From Galerina marginata (Eukaryota; Basidiomycota; Agaricomycetes; Agaricales; Galerinaceae): a stretch of DNA of 64,000 nt. The position numbers and the translations under genes were made by a program. The stretch is taken from NCBI GenBank assembly GCA_023014335.1, contig JAECYW010000014.1, positions 744,001 through 808,000 of the forward strand, read 5' to 3'. Shown here in pieces: positions 1 to 8,791 of this stretch; position 1 is the first letter of the stretch; the number at the start of each line of letters is the position of its first letter. The notes beneath the pieces are model-generated. The model was not told where the DNA came from. It saw nothing but the letters and a program-made list of their open reading frames with translations, and ran no database searches.

Positions 1-448
1 AAGCACTTTTGTGCGCTGGAAGCTCGATCTTCCCATGAGCGTGCAGCTCGGGCTGCGTCTTCTATTTTCTGGGCTTCTTCTCGCCTCTGCTGAGCCTCGC
101 TTTCTCGTTCCTGCGCCTCTCTTCTTTCTGCGTGTTCTGCCTCCCTCTGCGCCTGTTCTGCATCTCTCTTCGCCCGTTCTGCGTCTCTCTGCGCCTGTTC
201 TACCTCCCTCTGCGCCTGTTCCGCATCTCTCTGCGCGCGATCTGCGTCCCACTGTGCCTGTTCTAAGTCCCTCAGCGCCTTCTTCCTCGCCTTACTTGCA
301 CCACGCAACCCCCTGCCCGCCAAGGTTTTGAACAGCAATATGACCAGTAATAGAACACATGCTGACGCTAAGTAAAGTCCAATTTCAGATCACATCTATG
401 GCAGTGGAATTTTTGAGAGATACCTAGGTAGGTCACCGGACCAAGCAT
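1..448 (-). CDS. IRG-like GTPase family, copy 1 (N-terminal part only; runs off the window)
   Basis: Only the amino-terminal part is inside the window. The frame encodes a charged coiled coil built of repeats such as AQRDAEQAQRE and ends at the edge in RAARSWEDRASSAQK, which aligns with ARSWEERAAEAEK of the copy starting at 1564. The GTPase domain is therefore expected just outside. No in-frame ATG exists in the main exon, but a 25-base first exon (448-424) starting MLGPVTYL joins it in phase across a 56-base GT..AG intron (423-368). The product would then begin with a hydrophobic helix (residues about 6-21, SACVLLLVILLF) followed by a basic stretch, i.e. a signal anchor, where other copies have a myristoylation motif. 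The coiled-coil relationship is clear; the first exon is inferred. Confidence 0.6.
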
Positions 449-1401
449 TCGTTTAGCGAGAGTTTGAGTGACTGCGTTTTTCGTTGGGTCTAGTAGCATG
501 GATTTTTATACGCCGATCCATCGAGGCATATTCGGCCGCAGTTCATGGGTACAGACCAACGTGAATTCATTTCAACAAATTGGGTGAACATCATTATGCA
601 ATCAGGGCCTCAGGCTCGCGTCTTCGACTTCGGCAGGTTGAAACTTGAAATTTTGAAACCCCAGTCTGTGATTTTTAACTCTGCAGTTTTGCCGAAGTTT
701 TGCGAAGGTATTTGCTAGTAAACAGCGAGTGTTGACATTGTAATGAGTAGATTATATTTCCTATTATAAACCTTCCTGGTCAATCTTGCCTCGAGGCTGG
801 CGTGCACCTGAGGCTGCTGCTGCGTTGATGTGATTAGCATGAGGTGTAGGTGGGCAAGATTTAAACAGATAAACATGTTTGTGGGTTGAAGAAAAAGACA
901 ATGAAGAAGAAATACGGGCTCGATCCTGTGCATTTTGGGTTGTAAAAGGAATAGTGACACAAATTAGCGCCGTCAATTGGCTGACGCGAGCATTTGAAAC
1001 CCCGCGAATAATACGGTGTCGATCAAGAAAGTGCCACGCGTCGTGTCTTTTCTAACTTCCATGTTCTTCGCGATCCTTTCGAATTCACCGTCGCTCTTGT
1101 ATCTGGTCATAATGTCGTGGAATATCTGGCATAGCTCAAACGTCAATCTTGCTCAGCACTTACTAGGTTGATGGCCGATAATCGATGGACTTGTTGGGCT
1201 TCTTCTAGGGGCACGGGGCTGTGATTTTTGGTTAATGTGAAACTAGGAATTAGCGCCAATCTTCCGAATCACAGACCGTTGGAAGGGTGGTTTCAGAATA
1301 GTCACAACGGGCATGCACATCACATTGCAGCATACGCGTGCAATGATCAGTATACGCTGACTCGAAGCCAGCTCGACTGCAGGTACGTGCAATTGATCCA
1401 C
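449..1401. other. Divergent intergenic region between IRG-like copies 1 and 2
   Basis: No convincing gene is present. The short open frames on either strand show no recognisable motif. The stretch must carry the promoters of two diverging family members, copy 1 leftward from 448 and copy 2 rightward from 1564. Confidence 0.5.
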
Positions 1402-1411
1402 GCGTATAAAG
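1402..1411 (+). promoter_or_regulatory. TATA-like box of IRG-like copy 2
   Basis: The decamer GCGTATAAAG lies 162 bases before the ATG at 1564. The identical decamer occurs at 5251-5260, 181 bases before the ATG of copy 4. Its function as a TATA box is inferred from sequence and spacing. Confidence 0.5.
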
Positions 1412-1472
1412 TTACTGAGCCGACTTGAAACATCTAAAGCATACTCTACACCTATTTTTTCTCTTTACCTTG

Positions 1473-1549
1473 GTCGTGTGATACTCCGTAGGTATTCTTC
1501 TCAAAAGTTTTACAGCTGTAGCCGCAATATAACCACTAATTATATTCAG
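1473..1549 (+). other. Probable 5'-UTR intron of IRG-like copy 2
   Basis: The acceptor is ATTCAG at 1544-1549, with CTAAT as a branch point just upstream. The same ATTCAG stands 14-15 bases before the ATG in copies 2, 4 and 5. The donor is less certain: CCTTG/GTCGTG at 1473 aligns with the donors of copies 4 and 5, but GTAGGT at 1488 is closer to consensus. Confidence 0.45.
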
Positions 1550-1563
1550 ACTTGATACGCGTA

Positions 1564-2853
1564 ATGGGGTCATCTTCGTCGAAACTGAGGGAAGAGCTGA
1601 AAAAAGCGAACGAGGCAAAAGAGCAGGCGGAGAAGGACAAGCAACGGGCGGAGAGCGATAAGGCACAGGCGCTGAGGGACCAGGAACAGGCCCAGAGAGA
1701 CAGGGAGCGAGCTCAGACGGAAAGGGAACGGGCGCAGACGGACAAGGAACGGGCGCGGATGGACAAAGAGCAGGCGCAGCGGGATGCACAGGAGGCAAGG
1801 GACCAGGCACAGCAGGACGGCGCTGCAAGACTGGAGGCCGAACGGAGGGAGCAGGAGGCCCGCAAACGAGAAAGGGAGGCGCACGAACGCGAAATGGGGG
1901 CTCAAAGGAGAGTAGAAGAAGCTCAGCAGGCAAGGGAGAAGGCTGAACGGGATGCACGTTCATGGGAAGAACGAGCTGCCGAAGCTGAAAAGGCACGCAA
2001 GGCGGCGGACGACGAGCGACAGGAAGCTGAAAAGGCACGACTGGCGGCTGAAGAAAGGCTCATGCGCGGAATCCCTCCAGACGTGCGGCCTACGGCTGAG
2101 CAAGTGCAGCAGTCCCGGGAGCGCCTCGGGTATGGAAAACATGCGCTGAACATCGCTCTCGTTGGCGAATCGGGCGTTGGCAAGTCCGCGTTGCTGAATG
2201 CCGTCCTCGGGCTGTGGCCTGACGACCCCGGCGCAGCTGCAGTTGGTGTCGATGAGACGACTGCCGAGGTGCAAGGATATGTTGACCCTCGCCATCCCCA
2301 AGTCAAATGGTTTGACGTACCCGGCGCGAACACCCCAAACATCTCTGGCTGGCTCTACTTCATGGATCAGAACCTCTTTATCTTCGACGTTCTTGTCATC
2401 CTTTTTTCCGATCGCTTCACCCAGACCATTGGAACACTCCTTCGTAATGCACACCAGTCTGGAATCCGCACCTTCCTAGTTCGGACCAAAGCGGACCAGC
2501 TCCTCCAGAACCTCAAAACCGAGCGCAGGACGAGGCGCCTCAACGACGCGCTGATCAAAAAGAAATTCGTCGATGAAACCCAAGCTATGGTATTCAATAA
2601 CCTGATGAAGCTTGGGCTGCCGCTGCAGCCTGTTTTCATCGTTTCTGTCACGGGCATGCGGGAGTTGGTGACGGAAGGCGATATCACGAACGTGATGGAC
2701 GAACAAGTCGTCTATCAGACCCTTTTCCCAGAATCGCAATCGCCCATGCCGCAATCGACCAAGTCGGAATCGGTCACGTCGGAGTCGGTCGATGAGGATC
2801 ATCATATCCCAGTCGCCCGTTCACGCATTCCATTGTTCGAAGCAGTGGAGTAG
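1564..2853 (+). CDS. IRG-like (immunity-related) GTPase with N-terminal coiled coil, copy 2
   Basis: A single exon encodes 429 residues. Residues 1-7 (MGSSSSK) fit the N-myristoylation consensus, Gly2 and Ser6. Residues about 10-170 are a highly charged coiled coil. A linker AEERLMRGIPPDVRPTAEQ leads into the GTPase domain: P-loop GESGVGKS at 201-208, G3 DVPG at 251-254 and G4 TKAD at 308-311. The surrounding pattern (ETT, WFDVPGANTPN, DRFTQT, FLVRTKAD, VFIVS) matches the IRG/IIGP family, GKS type. IRG proteins of vertebrates are membrane-acting GTPases of cell-autonomous immunity; the fungal role is unknown. It diverges from copy 1 and converges with copy 3. An upstream in-frame TTG at 1552 was not used because the downstream ATG gives the conserved Met-Gly start. 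Confidence 0.88.
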   Translation: MGSSSSKLREELKKANEAKEQAEKDKQRAESDKAQALRDQEQAQRDRERAQTERERAQTDKERARMDKEQAQRDAQEARDQAQQDGAARLEAERREQEARKREREAHEREMGAQRRVEEAQQAREKAERDARSWEERAAEAEKARKAADDERQEAEKARLAAEERLMRGIPPDVRPTAEQVQQSRERLGYGKHALNIALVGESGVGKSALLNAVLGLWPDDPGAAAVGVDETTAEVQGYVDPRHPQVKWFDVPGANTPNISGWLYFMDQNLFIFDVLVILFSDRFTQTIGTLLRNAHQSGIRTFLVRTKADQLLQNLKTERRTRRLNDALIKKKFVDETQAMVFNNLMKLGLPLQPVFIVSVTGMRELVTEGDITNVMDEQVVYQTLFPESQSPMPQSTKSESVTSESVDEDHHIPVARSRIPLFEAVE

Positions 2854-3376
2854 CTTGGCCACCCCAGCTTTTCAAGTCAGTGATGCTCCGTTTTTCCCGT
2901 TTTCCTCCTTCTTTTTGAAGACCAACGTCTTTCCTATTCTTTCCTTGGATGGCTGGTTATCATCCTTTTCCCGTACTAGTAGAAGTCGAACCTCACACTT
3001 TTGTCATTCGTTCTTGGTCTGCGCTTATCCTATCGGCATTGTTTTCATCTGTACTCGATAGTGCTCGGTTGTGAGGTTGAATTTGTTGGCCCACATCTCA
3101 TTCTTCTGTTAAAAGCTTTGACAAGAGGTGTGTAGTCTCATCTGCACCATTATATCTACATTCATACTGATCCTGGCTTAGTTGTGCACTCGACAGTATG
3201 AACCAACGTCCTTTCTCGGTGTCGATTATAGGCGAACATTAATTAAATATCTATCTCGCAGGAAGCGATCGCGGACTAAGGCGAAAGGGAATCAGAACTG
3301 ACTACAGAGCAGCTATAGGGGTGATTAAAGCTCATCAAAAGAAACCACCAACAGTATGAAAGCGACCTTGAAGCGA
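2854..3376. other. Convergent intergenic region, copies 2 and 3
   Basis: Noncoding 3' flanks of two converging family members, T-rich just after the stop at 2853. I see no gene, repeat or RNA. Confidence 0.6.
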
Positions 3377-4504
3377 TCAGACATCAATCGAGGATCCAGG
3401 CGGCGAGGATCCAGCCATACCCTGATCGATCGATGCCCTAAAGAGCGCCTGAAGGATGTCCTGCTCGTCAATCACCCTCGTGGTATCGCCTTCGGTTGCC
3501 CACTCCCTCATGCCCACCACAGAAACCACGAAAACCTGCTGCAGCGGCAGCTCGAGTTTGAGAAGATTCTTCTGCACCATGTCGCGGGTATTATCAACGA
3601 ATATTTCTCTAGCTTGTGCATCCGTAAGCCGTCCACGGCGGTCTTTCTTCAGGTTCTGGATGAGCTGGTCGGCTTTGGTGCGAATCAAGTAGGTGGGTAT
3701 CCCGCACTCGTGTGCGTTGCGAAGAAGGGTCCCAGCTGTCTGGGTGAAGCGATCGGAAATGATGATGACGAGAGCGTCGAAGGCATAGAGGCCCTGGTTC
3801 ATGAAGTAAAGCCAGCCAGATATATTCGGAGTATTCGCGCCAGGTACGTCGAACCATTTGATTTCGGGATGACGGGAGTCGACATATCCTTGCACTTTAG
3901 ATGTTGTCTCGTTGATACCTACCGCAGCGGCATCGGGATCGTCAGGCCACAGTCCGCGAATAGCGTTCAGCAGTGCAGACTTGCCCACCCCGGACTCCCC
4001 CGCAAAGGCGATATTCCTCGCATTTTTATCGTAGCCGTGACGCTCCCGAAACTGCTGGACCTGCTCAGCCGTAGGCCGGATATCTGGTGGAATTCCACGC
4101 AAGAGCCTTTCTTCGGCTTCTCTCCTTGCCTCGACTGCACGTATGCGTTCTCTTTCTGCATCGCCAGCTGCTCCTTCCGACGAGTGAGCGGCTCGTTCTG
4201 CTTCCCCTTCAGCTTGCTGAGCTTCTTCTTTCGGCTGAACGCCCATGTCCGTCTGGCCTTCTTCCAGTTGCGCAATGTCACCGCCCCGTGTATCCCTCTG
4301 TATTTGTTCTGGGTCGCCCAGCGCGGGTCCTACACCCCCCTGGATCTGCTCTACGTCTGAGTCTTGAAGCACCGACGTTGTACTCCTCTGCACCGGTTCT
4401 GCATCCTGATGTACCGATTCTGCATTCACCCGCGGCTGTTTCTGGTCTCTCTTCGGCTTCAGGACTTTCTTAGCCCCTCGCCATACTTTTCGAACCGATT
4501 CCAT
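3377..4504 (-). CDS. IRG-like GTPase, copy 3 (variant N-terminus)
   Basis: A single exon encodes 375 residues. The GTPase domain is complete: GESGVGKS at 169-176, DVPG at 219-222, TKAD at 276-279, and FVVSVVGM in the beta-strand region near G5. It is closely similar to copies 2 and 5 from the linker AEERLLRGIPPD onward. The N-terminal half is different: it starts MESVRKVWRGAKKVL, a basic amphipathic-looking helix, has no Gly2 and so cannot be myristoylated. It continues with Gln/Glu/Asp-rich sequence that is a poorer coiled coil than in the paralogues. The gene converges with copy 2 and diverges from copy 4. The retained G motifs suggest a functional nucleotide-binding protein; a different membrane or partner preference is an inference. 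Confidence 0.86.
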   Translation of the reverse strand: MESVRKVWRGAKKVLKPKRDQKQPRVNAESVHQDAEPVQRSTTSVLQDSDVEQIQGGVGPALGDPEQIQRDTRGGDIAQLEEGQTDMGVQPKEEAQQAEGEAERAAHSSEGAAGDAERERIRAVEARREAEERLLRGIPPDIRPTAEQVQQFRERHGYDKNARNIAFAGESGVGKSALLNAIRGLWPDDPDAAAVGINETTSKVQGYVDSRHPEIKWFDVPGANTPNISGWLYFMNQGLYAFDALVIIISDRFTQTAGTLLRNAHECGIPTYLIRTKADQLIQNLKKDRRGRLTDAQAREIFVDNTRDMVQKNLLKLELPLQQVFVVSVVGMREWATEGDTTRVIDEQDILQALFRASIDQGMAGSSPPGSSIDV

Positions 4505-5250
4505 TATGTTATGTTTATGCTAGATAATGACAGGCCTCAGATGGCGTTTATGATGAAATTTTTCGAAGAAAGATACCTAGATGGAATACAACGGAATACC
4601 CGGCTGTGGTTTGGAGGGAGCATATGCTACTTAATGCTGGCCTCAGGAACGTGCTATTCTTTAAGCTGCTGGATGGTTTATCGCCTGAGAAAGCATAGCC
4701 GGGCGATGTCTAACGCAGGCGATGTTAATTGATGCTTGCGATGTTTGCGATGGCAATGCGCATACCCTCGTGAGGATTCTGGCATACGTGGCATGTCAAA
4801 CACCCAATTGTTGAAATACATTAACCGGCAAGACCACCTGCAGGCAACCTCGTGCTGTCAATAGAAAACTTCAATGAACAGGAGATGTGGTGTCTTGATA
4901 TCTCCGATTTGAGTAGCCAGTGTGCAGCTTGTACGGCGTCCTCGTTTCGCGTTTCGATGCATTGTGTCCTTCAATCGAGCAGTTTCTCGACAGGCGTCGA
5001 TAATCAATGGCGTGTATCGCAGTGCTGCACTTGGCCCATTAATAGGATTCAGAACGAACGAAGGGCCGAGTTCTGGCACGACCCCCAATTTCCGAAATCA
5101 CAATCGCTCTGGTTTCATAGAACACCTTCACATGACAATCACGTCGAATCCCAGCAACACAGGGTATACGCATGTAAGGATTAGCATAGCTTCTTGTATG
5201 TTATAATGAAATCATATTGATGTCGGCATGTCGATGACTGCCAAGGATCA
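4505..5250. other. Divergent intergenic region between copies 3 and 4
   Basis: Short open frames only, none with a recognisable motif or a shared neighbour. It should contain the promoter of copy 3 on the minus strand. Confidence 0.5.
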
Positions 5251-5260
5251 GCGTATAAAG
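5251..5260 (+). promoter_or_regulatory. TATA-like box of IRG-like copy 4
   Basis: The decamer GCGTATAAAG is identical to the one upstream of copy 2 and sits at a similar distance from the start codon. Confidence 0.5.
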
Positions 5261-5360
5261 ATCGATATTGCGGACCCCATCTTATGTAAAATTCTCGAGT
5301 AAACACTCACCGTCTTTAAAGACCGCGGCTCGACCTTGGGTACTTCATCAGTGCACCTTG

Positions 5361-5417
5361 GTATGTTCCCAAAATTCCCACCATGGTAGACACAATTTGA
5401 ACTCTAATTTTATTCAG
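5361..5417 (+). other. Probable 57-base 5'-UTR intron of copy 4
   Basis: The donor is CCTTG/GTATGT, the branch-point-like sequence is CTAAT and the acceptor is ATTCAG, 14 bases before the ATG. The length and signals match the intron upstream of copy 5, which is also 57 bases. Confidence 0.6.
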
Positions 5418-5431
5418 TCTCGACAAACATA

Positions 5432-6259
5432 ATGGGATCGCTTTTTTCTAAAAATAAAGAGCCAAAGGAGCTGGACACTGCAAAGAGGGAGAGGGACCAA
5501 GCGCGGAGTGAAAGGGACCAAGCGCGCAGAGACAAGGATCAGACGGTGAGCGACAAGCAGCGGGAAGTGGTGCAGGCGCAGAGGGAGAAGGAACAGGCAA
5601 AAAACGAAAAGGAACAGGCGAAGAGGGAGAAGGAACAGGTACAGGAGGAGATGGAACAGGCGCAGGAGGAGAAGCAACAGGCGCAGGAGGAGAGGGATCA
5701 GGCAAGGACGGAGAGGGATCAGGCAGTGAGGGACAGGGATCAGGCAGTGAGGGACAAGGATCAGGCGGTGAGAGACAAAGATCAGGCGGTGATGGACAAA
5801 GACAAGGCGCAGAGGGATATAGGGGAAGCACAGAAGGTGGTCCAAGCAGCCCAACTTGCGAGAGTGGCGGCAGAGGAGAACGAAAGAAAGGCCAGGAGCC
5901 GCTCAACGGAGCTTCAGGAGCAGCTAGTAAGGGCCAATCAGGCCAGAGAGACGGCGGAGCGAGATGCAATTTACTGGAAACGACAAGCGACAAATGCCGA
6001 AATGGGGCGCAAAGCGGAAGAGGAGGCAAGACAAGCAGCGGAAGGAGCACTACAGATAGCCGAGCAAAGACTCTCGCACAGAATCTCACCAGAAGGGCAA
6101 CCTACGGCAGACCAGCCAACCATTGCGCTGAGCAGGCTCAGCACGGACTCACGGACCCCGCAGATTCCCAAACTCCGCGGACACGGAGTGGGATTGGTGA
6201 CATCAGCTTATCCGAATCGCAATGAATCCCGAGCTGAAGTCAACGACCAAGGCACGTAG
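5432..6259 (+). CDS. Coiled-coil-only member of the IRG-like family, copy 4 (GTPase domain absent)
   Basis: A single exon encodes 275 residues. It starts MGSLFSK, an N-myristoylation consensus, and residues about 10-200 form a coiled coil with near-perfect heptads of the type RDKDQAV. The linker is recognisable: AEQRLSHRISPEGQPTADQ corresponds to AEERLMRGIPPDVRPTAEQ of copy 2. Immediately after it, where the paralogues enter the GTPase domain, the sequence becomes unrelated and stops about 45 residues later. No P-loop, DxPG or TKxD motif is found in any frame up to 7.4 kb. It is either a pseudogene truncated by deletion or a short form that keeps membrane anchor and oligomerisation region only. 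The upstream promoter and 5' intron are kept, so expression is plausible. Confidence 0.75.
   Translation: MGSLFSKNKEPKELDTAKRERDQARSERDQARRDKDQTVSDKQREVVQAQREKEQAKNEKEQAKREKEQVQEEMEQAQEEKQQAQEERDQARTERDQAVRDRDQAVRDKDQAVRDKDQAVMDKDKAQRDIGEAQKVVQAAQLARVAAEENERKARSRSTELQEQLVRANQARETAERDAIYWKRQATNAEMGRKAEEEARQAAEGALQIAEQRLSHRISPEGQPTADQPTIALSRLSTDSRTPQIPKLRGHGVGLVTSAYPNRNESRAEVNDQGT
5693..5815 (+). repeat. 21-base tandem repeats inside the coiled coil of copy 4
   Basis: Five to six imperfect 21-base units containing GATCAGGCAGTGAGGGACA encode successive heptads RDRDQAV and RDKDQAV. The unit is a multiple of three, so copy-number change would lengthen or shorten the coil without a frameshift. Confidence 0.8.
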
Positions 6260-7469
6260 GAGAGTCGATCGTACAGGTCTTATTCGCGGGTGTGGCATTT
6301 CCAAGTCTTTGTCAGTTTTCGTTTCATCACCTTGGGTCATTTTCTTTCCTGTTCATTACCCCTTCCTCTAATGTCTAAATAGGCCACCTTCTGTGATTTG
6401 AGAAAAGCAAGTTGGTATGGGTGCCTTGTGTCGTTCCACATCGCCTCGCTAGATCATAGATGTGATGGGCTGGGAAGCAGTAGTAATAGTAAGCGACAAA
6501 GTTCAAAGTATATAGGCTTACCGTCGAAAAGTTCAGCACAACAGCACAACATCCCAAACGCCTATCGAAGTCCATTGTTTACGGAAAACGTGCCCAATCA
6601 AAACTCGTGTTAGACGCTATAATGTCATTACCGGAACCAACAGGCTAAACGGCAGTCGGTCGTTGAAACAACGTGTCTCTGGGATAGTTGATAATTATGG
6701 GCAGCTTGAGGCTGCCTACAGCTCCTTTTCAAGCATAGATATGTAGTGAAGACTTTTGGGTTGTTTCATGATCGAAGGTCAATCGTTTTGTTGTTGGCTT
6801 GCTTGAAGGTTTGAAGCAAAGGTCCGAACAGGTGGACATGGGTCACGGACAGGAGAGGAAGATAAGGTCCAAAGGACGTGACCAGTGGTATAACCGGAGC
6901 AAAGCCGCAACGCAAGCGGGTGATTAACTCTTGAGGTGCAATGAACGCCGAAAGCGATGCCATCCATTCCTCTTTTCACGAAGCTCCACATCCGTGCTCG
7001 CTCGCGTTATCTTGATATTCGTTTGGAAATTCAACGTAAAAAGTCCAAGTTCATTTGGAGTGCGAATCTACTTCCTGAACCGGTGGGGTGTCGCCGATTT
7101 TCCGAACTTAAAAGCGAAGGAGGTTGGAACTTTGGCGGTGAATCCGTCGGTGAGTGTGAAAGGGAGAGCAGCGCCACCGCAAGACGGAGTGAATACCTAG
7201 AAAAAAATTAGCTTGAAACGAAGTGAAGGCTTAAAGGTATAGAAAAATTCTTACTGTCGAGTACAGACAAGCACAATATTTATACTATGGAAAAGCGAGC
7301 ATGAATCAGGACCAAATGAAGTAGCTAGCCACGACTAGCGTGTAAGGGGTACCATAAAGCCAATCATCAAACCAAAAGACGAAAGGTAGAAAATAAATGA
7401 ATCATCAAACTGGAATTAAGACTCGACGAACGGAATTCTTGTGGAAAATAAAATCATGCGGTGAGACGG
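6260..7469. other. Convergent intergenic region, copies 4 and 5
   Basis: This 1.2 kb stretch has no gene I can support and no remnant of the GTPase domain missing from copy 4. Short open frames around 6.8-7.2 kb on both strands show no known motif. Confidence 0.5.
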
Positions 7470-8720
7470 TCAAGCTTCGGTTAAAGAAAGTTTCTCTCTG
7501 GCGCGTGGTTCAGCATTCGATACAAATGCATCTCGAACGACCAATTCCGGAAAAAGGGCTTGGTAGACGACCTTTTCATCGATCACATTCGTGGTGTCGC
7601 CTTCCACCACCCAATCAAACATCGCCGATGTAGAGACCATGAAAACCTGTTGCAGCGGCAGCTTGAGCGTGTTAAGGTTCTTGTACACCATGCTCTGCGT
7701 CTCATCGATGAAGATTCTTCTGGCTTGTTCGTCGTTGAGGCGCCGACCCCGACGATCGCGCTTGAGGTTCTGGATGAGTTGATCTGACTTGGTACGGACC
7801 AAGAAGGTACGGATCCCGCATTGATGGGCGTTGGAAAGCAGCGTCCCAATTGTCTGGGTGAAGCGGTCGGAAAAAAGAATGACAAGGACATCGAAGATGT
7901 AGAGGCCTTGATCCATAAAGTAGAGCCAACCAGAGATGTTGGGGGTATTTGCGCCCGGTACGTCGAACCATTTGACTTGAGGAAGACGAGGGTCAATGTA
8001 GCCTTGCACATCCACAGTCGTCTCGTTGAAGCCAACTGGGGCCGCACCAGGGTCATCCGGCCACAGCCCACGAACAGCGTTCAGTAGCGCTGACTTGCCC
8101 ACGCCGGATTCACCGACGAGAGCGATATTGAGAGCATGTTTCCCGTAGCCGTGGCGCTCCCGGGACAGTTTCATCTGGTCGTCCGTAGGACGCAATTCCG
8201 GTGGAATTCCGCGCATGAGACGCTCCTCAGCCACTTGCCGAGCCTCGTCCGCCGCCTTACGCGCCCGTTCTGCCTCGGCAGCCACTTCTTCCCAATAACG
8301 CGCGGCTTCTTCTGCTTTCTCCTTGCCCAGCTGGGCTTCTTCCTCCCTGCGCTGAGCCTCCATTACTCGGTGCTCGGACTCCTTTACTTGCTGTTCGGCC
8401 TCCTTGACCATCCGCTCCAGTCTCGCAACGTTGTCCCGCTGCGCGGCCTCCTGCGTCTCTTTCTGCGCCCTTTCTACATCCTTCTGCGCCTGTTCTACGC
8501 CTTTCTGCACACGCTCCGCGTCTTTCCGCGCCTGCTCTGCGTCGTTTCGAGCCTGTTCTAAATCCTTCCGTGTTCGCTCTGCATCCTTTCGCGCCTGTTC
8601 TGAATCCCTCCGCGCCTGTTCTGCATCTCTCCGCGCCTGCTTTGCAACCTTCCGCGATGTTTCCTTCTCCTTCTCCTTATCCGAATCGTTTGGTACTGAT
8701 TTTGACGAAGACTGTCCCAT
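7470..8720 (-). CDS. IRG-like GTPase with N-terminal coiled coil, copy 5
   Basis: A single exon encodes 416 residues. The start MGQSSSK again fits the N-myristoylation consensus. Residues about 20-165 are a coiled coil of units such as ARRDAEQARRD. After AEERLMRGIPPELRPTDDQ comes the GTPase domain with GESGVGKS at 203-210, then ETT, WFDVPGANTPN, SDRFTQTIGTLL, VRTKSDQLI and VFMVSTSAM. The G4 motif is TKSD, where copies 2 and 3 have TKAD; both fit TKxD. It is most similar to copy 2 across the G domain. The gene converges with copy 4. The start was chosen at the ATG giving Met-Gly rather than at an upstream in-frame TTG. Confidence 0.88.
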   Translation of the reverse strand: MGQSSSKSVPNDSDKEKEKETSRKVAKQARRDAEQARRDSEQARKDAERTRKDLEQARNDAEQARKDAERVQKGVEQAQKDVERAQKETQEAAQRDNVARLERMVKEAEQQVKESEHRVMEAQRREEEAQLGKEKAEEAARYWEEVAAEAERARKAADEARQVAEERLMRGIPPELRPTDDQMKLSRERHGYGKHALNIALVGESGVGKSALLNAVRGLWPDDPGAAPVGFNETTVDVQGYIDPRLPQVKWFDVPGANTPNISGWLYFMDQGLYIFDVLVILFSDRFTQTIGTLLSNAHQCGIRTFLVRTKSDQLIQNLKRDRRGRRLNDEQARRIFIDETQSMVYKNLNTLKLPLQQVFMVSTSAMFDWVVEGDTTNVIDEKVVYQALFPELVVRDAFVSNAEPRAREKLSLTEA

Positions 8721-8734
8721 TATTGGAATCAAAG

Positions 8735-8791
8735 CTGAATTAATCAGATATCAGCTTGCGCCTATAACAATCAGAAATTTGGGGCACGTAC
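8735..8791 (-). other. Probable 57-base 5'-UTR intron of copy 5
   Basis: On the minus strand the donor TTTTG/GTACGT and the acceptor ATTCAG lie 14 bases before the ATG at 8720. Length and position equal those of the intron upstream of copy 4. Confidence 0.6.

Noticed and set aside
11..331. Plus-strand Pro/Ser/Leu-rich open frame
   Set aside because: It is the antisense shadow of the minus-strand coiled coil of copy 1; similar Pro-rich or Leu-rich shadows occur opposite the coils at 1.4-2.0, 5.4-6.1 and 8.1-8.8 kb.
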